Shown in pieces: positions 55,511 through 64,000 of a DNA stretch of 64,000 nucleotides; within the stretch, counting starts at the first letter, position 1; each line of letters opens with the position of its first letter. Made by a program: the position numbers and the translations under genes. This DNA comes from Trametopsis cervina. Its lineage: Eukaryota; Basidiomycota; Agaricomycetes; Polyporales; Irpicaceae. The DNA is taken from assembly GCA_022385755.1 (NCBI GenBank), contig MU278350.1:1130905-1194904 (forward strand), written 5' to 3'. Under the pieces are notes generated by a model. It made no database searches and was not told where the DNA came from. It saw only the letters and a program-made list of their open reading frames with translations.

Positions 55511-58120
55511 ATGGCTGCTGGAGTGGTACAATTTCTCAGAAGTCTCGCTGGTGAAAGTGGAGAGGTCTCCGACCACCACCCTGACATTGTCAACGAGGTC
55601 AAGCAAGATGATCTCGCCGGTATGGCCCACTTTTCCATTGACGAGTATCGTCCTATGCGCGTTATCGTTGTTGGTGCGGGTATGAGTGGGGTCGTTGCTG
55701 GGATCAGGTATATGCATCCATATCTTTACATGACCGTTAACGCGTTGTCTTATAAGCTGCTTCTTTTGCGCGATAGATTCCGCCAATACATACCCAATAT
55801 TAATATTACTATTTACGAAAAGAACGATGCTGTCGGTGGAACGTGGTATGCTAACAGATACCCGTCAGTCTCGATTCTCTCAGTTTTGTGGCTCGTGACT
55901 TTTATGCTCACTGATGAAATATATGTATAGGGGTATAGCGTGTGATGTTCCGGCGCATTGCGTGAGTGACATCTATCAACAGATTAGGATTGTTTGATTT
56001 ACTCTCAGTTGTGCTCTTTCCCTAGTTCAATTATACCTTCGAGAACAAGGTAACTATTGCTCCTAATCATCCCTAAGCATTGACCCTTCATATACTTCCA
56101 GAGCGACTGGTCAAAGTGCTTCCCGTCCGGGGATGAAGTACTTCAATACATCAATGACGTCGTCGATAAATGGCAAATTCGCTCCGATATCAAGCTTCAA
56201 CACGAAATCGTAAAAATGGAATGGAATGAATCAAGTGGAAAGTGGATCGTGCGCATCCGGAAACCGTCGACGTCTGGGACAGGTTACGACGAATTCGAGG
56301 ATCATGCCGATGTTGTTTTGCATGCTACAGGTGGACTGAGCCGATGGAAGTGGCCAAACATCGACGGTCTACATGATTTCAAGGGCACGCTCGTGCATAG
56401 CGCTAATTGGAATCTGGGAGGTAAAAGCTGGGAAGAGGATGTACAAGATTGGCAGGACAAAAGCGTAGCTGTGATTGGGATTGTAAGGCTTTACCCTCTT
56501 GATTCTAGGATTAAGGATGTTGACAGTAAAATTAGGGTTCATCTGCACTGCAGATTGTATCTGCTATTCAGCCGAAGGTGAAGCACTTACACAACATAGC
56601 ACGGGGGCAAACGTGGGTCTCCCCTCCCTTTGCTGTGCAGAAGATCAGTGAATTACTCGGGAGGACAATTGACCCTACGACCACCGCAAACCGTAGGTGC
56701 TCGCCGCTTCTTCCGTTCCTCATCCCTCACCATCCTCATGATCAAGTTGTCCTCACGGAGGAAGAAAAGAAGTCTCTAGAGCCTCCCGAGGTATTGTGGG
56801 CTTTCAGAAAGCAGATCGAAGAGCAGATGAATGTACGTCACCACAAAATTAATAGGTGTGGGGGACTCACCAACGTGTTAACTAGACCTACCACCCGCTA
56901 ACGCTGCGGGACTCCGAGCTACAGAAGTTCGTTCGAGTAGCATTCACGGAGCACATGCGTCAATCTCTCGCGACGAAACCGTGGATTGCAGAGAAGTGTA
57001 TGTAACACCAAGTTTGCTCTGAGCTGATATTAAACTTGACCCTCTTAGTGATACCGAACTTCAGCGTCGGAGTGAAGCGAGTTACACCTGCCCCTGGGTA
57101 CCTTGAAGCGCTTTGCGCAGATAACGTAAGTCCATCTCTTCGGCAGATCTAATTACCAAGCGTTAGCCGTTGACTCGTATGCGTATCCTGCGAAATGTTC
57201 ACAGTGCGACTTCATCCATGAACCTATCAAGCGGATGACAACGACTACCATAGAGTTTGAGAACGGGCAATCCATATCTCCCGACATTGTCATATGCGCA
57301 ACGGGCTTCGACACCACCTACAGACCGCCCTTCCCCGTCATCGGTCGAGACGGCGTTGACCTGACGTCCAAGTGGACGCCGCATCCCCAGACATACCTCG
57401 CCGCCTGCACGGACGGTTTCCCCAATCTCTTCTTTTCATTCGGACCCAACGCGACAGTGGGCACGACCTCTGTTCTAGGTATGATGGAGCACCATGTTCA
57501 GTATGCGGTGATGGCGACGATGAAGCTGCAGAGGGAGCGGCTGAAGTGGCTGGAAGTCAAGGCAGAAGCGGTAGCGGACTTCGACAAGGTCATGGATGTG
57601 AGTGTTTTGTATGGCGCATTATTCGTGGAGCTGATGGCAGAGTGCGGTATCATAGGAATACTTCAAGAGGGTATGCACAGCATTATTCCTTTCTATACGC
57701 TAATTAACCGACTTGTATAGAGTGTCTTCTCAGAATCGGTTCCAACATGGTATAAAGTGGGCAAGGCGGACGGCCGCGTCGTTGCAATTTGGCCCGGTGA
57801 GCATATTGAATCTACTGTCATCATTCAAGCTAACTTACGTCCTCACTCGCTACGCGCAGGATCCAGTCCGCACTGTATGCGCGCTCTGCGACATCCCCGC
57901 TGGGAAGATTTCAACTATGGGCGAATTGACCAGACGGAGAATTGCTTGTACTGGCTCGGAGACGGCATGTCGTATGCCGAGAAGACACTCACTGGGGACA
58001 GTGCGTAGATTTTGCTTTTCGACCTCCGGATATATACCTGACGTATCTTATCATTTAGGGGCATGGTATATTAATCCTGACTATGTGGACGCCCCTCCAG
58101 TTCCCTCGAAGTCTGGATAA
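55511..58120 (+). CDS. Baeyer-Villiger-type flavin monooxygenase, copy A
   Basis: A class B flavoprotein using FAD and NADPH to insert oxygen into a ketone or oxidise a heteroatom; substrate unknown. Fourteen exons: 55511-55707, 55777-55863, 55931-55961, 56026-56049, 56102-56482, 56536-56692, 56747-56832, 56886-56997, 57049-57125, 57205-57597, 57656-57670, 57721-57796, 57860-58000, 58059-58120; 612 residues. FAD motif VIVVGAGMSG is at residues 51-60. The first fingerprint GGTWYANRYPGIACD fits GGxWxxxxYPGxxxD exactly. The second, FKGTLVHSANWN, fits FxGxxxHxxxW but ends in Asn. NADPH site VAVIGIGSSALQ and an ATG motif CATGFDTTY follow. No signal peptide. It is a tandem paralogue of copy B. Confidence 0.92.
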
Positions 58121-59571
58121 ACACTCGCACGACCGTTCACAGTTTCGCGACTCTACCATAAATGATCCTTCCCGGTTCTCCTTCTCCTTGTTTCCTCGTG
58201 ACGATATAGGCTTTGGCACATGTACTTCCTGCCTCTCTAGTGTAATCATACCTATGCGCATCCGGATTAGCCTTCCAACCAGTATTCTGCACCCAGCCAT
58301 TGTGATCGTGCCCATCATGCTGCAAGCAAGGCGATACAATAGACCGCCGAATTCGCGGTTCGTAGATGCTATTCTGTGCCAGTATTCCTCGAACATGGTC
58401 CCCTCGGGACAGACCGGAGCGAGAGCGTCGGAGTACGAGACTGGGCATTGGCCAGTTTCGTAGTTCGAACGTTTCTATCAGCGGGGTATTGATCGGAGTT
58501 GTCCGGAACCCCGACGTCAGTAGGTTTAGGCGCTGCCGGACGCATTCATACAGTTTCTTCACAGTCTCCTGAATTGTGCTGTTCGTTTCTGCAATACTAC
58601 GACTGGTTTAGCCCACACACAAGAGGCTGCCTCGTGTAGTACACCACCTCAGACTTGTTTCCATCGTCGCCGTCACTCGCTTATCCAGAGATCTGCCTAC
58701 TTACAGTCCCATGACGCATCAATGTCCCTTTGTGTCAGGCTATACCGTTCTTCAAGTTCAGCGACCCACGTACGAACGTATATGCGAGTCGTCAATCCCC
58801 AAGAACAGATGCATTCGGAGCAAGTCTGGACCTCTGATTGAGATATTCACAGCCGCACCAAACCCATGCCAAAAGCATCAGGCCCGGATCTATTCTGGCT
58901 GCTGGATATGTGTTGATGCAGTACTGTTGGTCCTTCTAAAGGGCGCATGGGACGCATCATGTTGAACAATATACGACGAGAAAAGTAAGTGTCAAGCTGG
59001 AATCATTCCATTACTTCTGGGTGGCTACTGAAGTACTGCTTAGGTGATATTTACGTGAATAACCACATTCATTTGTGGATAATCGCATCGCGAGCATGAC
59101 CTGGCTTGAATCCGGATCTGGCTGCTGTTATGAGTTCCAGAGTTGGTTCTGCGAATATTGTACACCGCGAAGCCCGAGTAACGTGCAAACTTTCGCGATC
59201 GCCCGAGGGGTGCATACTCACGAGCGTAAAGGACAGACATGGGTGCAATAACGCGTCATATATTGTCTCACCGATTTCTGGTGTCGCAAACAACTGCAGC
59301 GAACTCAAAGTCTTGTGCTGTTGTACAGTACGGCATACATCAATATCGGGGCCACCTGCATCACTCTATCCTGGTAGCGCGCGTCATCGTGGAAATGCGC
59401 TGAAGATTCCGTTTTTCTGCCGGGGTATGTGTATCGGACAGATAGTGATATCCTGAATGGAAGCCTACAAGCCCGATGTTAGGTTCTCCTGCCTACAAGG
59501 GAAGCCCACTCGAGTATATATACCCTCAGGTCAGTCATTTCCCACAGTCACATCTCGTAACTTACAATCCT
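58121..59571. other. Spacer between tandem monooxygenase genes
   Basis: 1.45 kb with no gene I can support. Overlapping frames on both strands (58055-58562) lack domains and do not resemble monooxygenase sequence, so this is not an obvious decayed third copy. The right end holds the TATA element of copy B. Confidence 0.5.
59515..59522 (+). promoter_or_regulatory. TATA box of monooxygenase copy B
   Basis: TATATATA 50 bases before the start codon at 59572. Copy A has only a weaker ATATA stretch at the matching place, so the two copies may be expressed differently. Confidence 0.55.
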
Positions 59572-62211
59572 ATGGCTGCAGCTCTTCGACAGTTTTTCCA
59601 AGACTTCGCTCGTAAAGGCGGAGAGGTCCCCGGTGGCCACCCTGACATCGTCAACGGAGCAGTACAAGATGATCTCTCTGGGATGGCCGACTTTTCCATT
59701 GACGAATATCGACCCATGCGGGTCATCGTCGTCGGTGCGGGCATGAGCGGTATCGCCGCTGGAATTAGGTATATATTCATGACTACCTCTGGAATCAGCT
59801 CAACGCTGACGATTTCTTCTTCAATGATTAGATTCCGCCAATATGTACCCGGCGTTGACATCTCTATCTACGATAAGAACGATGCGCTCGGTGGAACATG
59901 GTATACCAATAAATATCCGTCAGTAAAAATGTCACATACTAGCGGGAATGTAATATGTATTCACGCAGAACACATTACAGGGGTGTAGCTTGTGATGTCC
60001 CGGCACAATGCGTAAGTATCACCTCAGTCGGGACTTCTGGCTGGTCATAAAGGTTAACGTGACTTCTCTTACAGTTCGCCTATGCATTCGAGAACAAGGT
60101 GACTATCACTCACACCTCTATCAGAGCCTATTGCTTATCATCCTTAACCTCCAGGGCGATTGGTCCGCCTGCTATGCCCCCGGACATGAAATCCTGCAAT
60201 ATCTGAACGACGTTGTCGACAAATGGCAGATTCGCCCTATCATCAAACTTCAGCACGAGATCGTGCACATGCAATGGGATGAGCCAGCCGGAAAGTGGAT
60301 CGTTCGAATTCGGCGGCCGTCTAGCTCGGGAGCGGGCTTCGAGGAATTCGAGGACCGTGCCGATGTCGTGTTGAATGCCAGCGGTGGATTGAGCAGATTG
60401 AGGTGGCCAAGCATAGAAGGTTTGCATGATTTCAAGGGCACGCTCGTACATAGTGCAAACTGGGATCTGGGCGGCAAGAACTGGGAGGAGGATGTGGAAG
60501 GTTGGCAGGACAAAAGTGTCGCTGTGGTCGGGATAGTGAGTCTTCCGCAACTCGACCTTCAAATTAAGAGTATTGACATTAGTGTAAGGGTGCGTCCGCG
60601 CTGCAAATTGTCACTGCACTCCAGCCGAAAGTGAAGAAGCTATACAATGTTGCACGAGGACAAGCCTGGGTCGCCCCTCCTTTTGCTGTGCAGAAGATCG
60701 GTGAATTGCTCGGGAGGGACCTGGACGCTACGAGTACCACAAACTGTGAGTGCCGTCACAATTCGTCGGCCCGTTTCGTTCCTCTTTGCTCAACCGCTTT
60801 GTCACGAAGTTCAACTCAGTAAAGAGGAACAGATATCACTGAGATCGCCAGAGAAGGCGTGGACTTTCCGAAAACAGATCGAAGAGGCGATGAACGTAAG
60901 TCCCTACATCTCATGCTCGGCACAATATCAAACCTGGGAGATTCACCAACGTTTGTCTGCAGACCCTTCACACGGTCACAATACGTGATTCTGAAGTTCA
61001 GAAGGGTGCCCGAGAAAGCTTTACAGAGCACATGCGGAAATCTCTCGAGAAGAAACCATGGATTGGAGAGAAGTGTGAGCAATCCCTGTCGCTGGGATTA
61101 ACCAACTGTTGGCGTGTAACTGACACATTTGTGATAGTAATACCAGACTTCAGTGTCGGCGCGAAGAGGATTACACCCGCTCCTGGATACCTGGAAGCGC
61201 TCTGCGCAGATAACGTAAGTTAATCTCCCAAAAGCAAGCTTATTCCAACTCTGACCCAGGTGCCATACGACAGTGCGACTTCGTCCACGGACCCATCAAG
61301 CGCATGACCTCAAACAGCATAGAGTTTGAAGATGGGCAATCCATATCACCCGACGTTATCATATGCGCAACAGGCTTCGACGCCTCTTACAGATTCCCTT
61401 TTCCCGTTATTGGTCGAGATGGCGTTAGCCTTTCCTCGAGGTGGACGCCGCACCCTCGGACGTACCTCGCCGCGTGCACGGATGGATTCCCTAATATGTT
61501 CTTCTCGTTCGGGCCCAACTCGTCGGTGGGCACGACCACCGTTCTGGGCATAATGGAGCATCATGTGCAGTATGCGGTGATGGCGACAATGAAGCTGCAG
61601 AGAGAGCGGCTGAAGTGGCTGGAAGTTAAGGCAGAGGCGGTAGCGGACTTTGATAAAGTGATGGATGTGAGTGCATCGTGCGGAGTTCGTTACGATGATG
61701 CTGATGAGGGCGTGCGACATTATAGGAATACTTCAAGAGGGTATGTGTAGCGTTCGTTTTCACCTGCACGTGCGCTCATCACGGACTCGTATACGTAGAC
61801 CGTCTTTTCCGAATCGGTTTCAACATGGTACAAAGTGGGTAAGGCAGACGGCCGTATAGTCGCATTGTGGCCCGGTGAGCATAGTCGACTCTCCCGACCT
61901 CAATGGAAGCGTCTTACCTCGCTGCTCGCCCCACACAGGCTCCAGTCCGCATTGTATGCGCGCACTGCGACATCCGCGCTGGGAAGATTTCAACTATGGG
62001 CGATTTGACAAGACGGAGAATCGTCTGTTCTGGCTTGGAGACGGTATGTCATACGCCGAGAAGACACTCACTGGCGACAGTACGTGAACCTCGCTTTTCA
62101 ATCTGAAGATATATGTTTGACGTCTGTGATCTATCAGGAGCGTGGTATATTAACCCTGACTACGTGGATTCTCCTCCGATTCCCTCGAAATTTGGACAAC
62201 CCCCTGTTTGA
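59572..62211 (+). CDS. Baeyer-Villiger-type flavin monooxygenase, copy B
   Basis: Same family and probable chemistry as copy A. Fourteen exons: 59572-59768, 59832-59918, 59981-60011, 60075-60098, 60155-60535, 60589-60745, 60810-60895, 60963-61074, 61138-61214, 61274-61666, 61726-61740, 61799-61874, 61939-62079, 62138-62211; 616 residues. FAD motif VIVVGAGMSG, first fingerprint GGTWYTNKYPGVACD, second fingerprint FKGTLVHSANWD with the canonical final Asp, NADPH site VAVVGIGASALQ, and CATGFDASY are all present. Every exon except the last has exactly the same length as in copy A. The C-terminus is four residues longer (GQPPV end). Confidence 0.92.
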
Positions 62212-62475
62212 GACTGGATCCTCGACTCCCTCACGGATACGCTTTGGATTTTCAGCTGTTTCTCGTGATTATATAGCTCCCGGCATGTGTACTTACCACC
62301 TCTAGTGTACTACAACAGGGTAACAAGCTATACTTTCAGGAGGCTTTCGTGTGTAGATGGTCAACGACGACGTTCGATGATGATGACATTCTGATGCTAT
62401 GACAAAAACAGGATTACAAGAGCTCGGCGAGCTCGCTACAAATACAGCGACGGCTTATTGTTGGACACGACTGGT

Positions 62476-62891
62476 TTATGCCTTGCCGACGATGTTCTTC
62501 TCCTGCAGACAGGAGCAATGTCAGTCAATGCATACTCGGAGGCCAAATCTTCGGAATCTCTAACCTGGTACTCGGTGGTCTTTCCGGTATTGTCGTTCTT
62601 GATAGTGTAGCGAGAGCTCTGAGGCAGTATACGTATCAGCATGCGCTCGTTCACTTCATAATGTAAAACGCACTCCGTCCTCGGCCTCACTGATCTTCTG
62701 GATTACTCCAGTAGAGTGGGAGACATTGTCGCTATCACCTGTACTCATATGTTAGTGGCTTACTTTGACATTGTAGTGTTATAGCGTACCGCCAATAGGG
62801 CGATATTCCACCTTGTCGCCTTCCTAAGCTGAGGCTCAGCACTGATACTAAAGGGAAGTGATGGCCGGGTGCTCACCTTGTAGGACGTCAT
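62476..62891 (-). CDS. Small TUDOR-type protein (DUF2945 / HVA1-like)
   Basis: A 64-residue protein of unknown molecular role; the family was named from a Cryptococcus gene but is widespread in fungi and bacteria. Minus-strand exons: 62891-62877, 62823-62790, 62738-62674, 62618-62565, 62502-62476. The peptide reads MTSYKEGDKVEYRPIGGDSD, then VSHSTGVIQKISEAEDG, RYTIKNDNTGKTTEYQ and EKNIVGKA, the short SH3/TUDOR-like fold with the KVEYRPIGG and Y.IKND.TGK signatures. Five exons for 64 codons is notable. It converges on monooxygenase copy B with 264 bp between stops. Confidence 0.85.
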
Positions 62892-64000
62892 TGCTTCTGT
62901 GGATGTTTGAGATGTGTGTGAGTTAGAGTTGCGTGGGGGTGCTGGTCGAAGATGCTCCGACTCGACTGCAGAGCTTATATACGGTTTGTGGCAGGCCAAG
63001 ATGTCACTCGTGTCGTCACTGACCTTAGCGAAGGTGAAGCTTTACTCATTACGTGACGCATCATATCGTACTTTGCCGACTGACGAGTAGTGGACACGCT
63101 CGCTCCACTGTCCTTCCAAGCGATGTCCACTGCAATTCTTGATGGCTTTTGTGCCGTGGGAGCCAGAGAGCCCCAGATCGCTTGAGCAAAAGGAGATGTA
63201 GTGTTCCCTTTTACGGAAACGCACCGGCGCCCGATCATAATTTGCAATTGACAGCACCCGTCACTCTTATCGTCCAACTTGGAAGTCGTCCAGCAACGCA
63301 TATCCTTCACAATGGTCAACGTCGGTTGTGAGACCAGTCGTCGACTTGTCACTTTCTCGTTGAGCTCTTCGTCGCTGTGACTACTTCAGGTCCCAGACGG
63401 AGGGTGATATCCTGTGCCAATGGCGCGATCGACAAGTCAAGCCCCCATCACCTTCAATTATATGTTCCGCCCTGATGAATGATCCCCCACTTGGGCGACT
63501 CCTAAGTTCGCACCGCGGACGTTCGACTGCTGCCGCCGGCGGGAGGTACTGCGCAGTATCTCTGCCCAGGTCGTCAAAGCCACCGATGATCGACAAGCTC
63601 TCGTGCCGGTCACCATACAGGGCTAGCCCCAAGCTAGAGCCGTGCGGGGACCCAGGACGGAGGAAGCGCTTATTCCGAACTGAGGCATCCTACATTTATC
63701 CACAGCACTAAATCCTATAAAACTGAACAAGCCGTGATTCTGCATCTCGTTGGTGTCCCCTCTCCCTGCGTCCGCACACCGCCAGATGCCACTCTTGCCT
63801 GAGAGGCTTCTCTATGTCCGTGTCGCCTCACAATGACGTGGGTTTTGCTCAAAGTTGGTGAGTGCGACGGTTACAGCACTGATGGGATATACTTCTGACG
63901 CTTCCGCCGAAGGTATTCGGAACAATACGTCGATACAGCTCTCATAGGTACTGTACTCCCCCATTTTCATGAGATAGGCGTTCAAAACTGACCGACACAC
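62892..64000. other. Right-edge region, no supported gene
   Basis: 1.1 kb. Frames 62975-63352 (minus), 63381-63632 (minus) and the edge-open 63812-64000 (minus) show no domain I recognise. The last may be part of a gene continuing beyond the window, but nothing here proves it. Confidence 0.45.
62974..62981 (-). promoter_or_regulatory. TATA box of the small TUDOR-type gene
   Basis: On the minus strand this reads TATATAAG, about 83 bases upstream of the start codon at 62891. Confidence 0.55.

Noticed and set aside
58055..58562. Overlapping frames between the monooxygenase genes, possible decayed third copy
   Set aside because: No fingerprint motif and no similarity by eye to either copy; the frames on both strands mirror each other.
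63812..64000. Edge-open minus-strand frame, possible truncated gene
   Set aside because: Only 62 codons, no recognised motif; the window ends before it can be judged.
1..64000. tRNA, rRNA, CRISPR or virus-derived sequence
   Set aside because: Looked for tRNA B-box-like GGTTCGA contexts, rRNA-like blocks, regularly spaced repeats and viral or retroelement proteins; nothing convincing was seen. A tRNAscan or Infernal run would be the decisive check.

Overview
The window is nuclear DNA of a filamentous basidiomycete, most likely an Agaricomycete. Genes are compact and rich in short introns (mostly 45-65 nt, GT-AG, several very small exons), intergenic spaces are short, and the proteins read as fungal orthologues. 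A GH5 endoglucanase, formate dehydrogenase, an expanded-type G alpha subunit and paired Baeyer-Villiger-type monooxygenases fit a wood- or litter-decaying mushroom. I cannot name the species. All exon models were built by hand from reading frames, splice consensus and remembered protein families; no search was run.

Layout. 1-1.9 kb: 3' part of trehalose-6-phosphate synthase. 1.9-5.1 kb: gene-poor, with a 74-bp hairpin and an 886-bp transposon-like element whose right edge lies about 60 bp before the RFC5-type clamp-loader gene (5.1-6.9 kb). 7.3-16.4 kb: a small orphan gene, F-actin capping protein beta, a ZIP zinc transporter, a Nudix hydrolase and a second orphan gene, separated by long pyrimidine-skewed spacers. 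17.6-24.2 kb: histidine acid phosphatase, HD-domain hydrolase, TAN1-type tRNA acetylation factor and a bHLH regulator. 24.6-31.3 kb: formate dehydrogenase, a divergent G alpha subunit and a PPIL3-type cyclophilin. 32.9-38.1 kb: secreted GH5 endoglucanase, ASA1-like WD40 protein, CBP6/UQCC2-like assembly factor and an intracellular LysM protein. 38.4-49.4 kb: three large minus-strand genes, VPS39/VAM6, an ankyrin-repeat protein and the mRNA exporter MEX67. 50.0-54.8 kb: two adjacent low-complexity SANT/Myb-like nuclear proteins. 55.5-62.2 kb: a tandem pair of Baeyer-Villiger-type monooxygenases with identical 14-exon architecture, followed by a tiny TUDOR-type gene. The last 1.1 kb has no supported gene.

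Most genes are unrelated housekeeping functions, as is usual in fungal genomes. The accessory parts are the transposon-like element, the G alpha subunit with a lost catalytic glutamine, the SANT pair and the monooxygenase duplication. I saw no rRNA, tRNA, CRISPR array or virus-derived sequence. I did not find a clearly unprecedented multi-gene system; the strongest novelty candidates are the promoter-proximal element and the G alpha protein.
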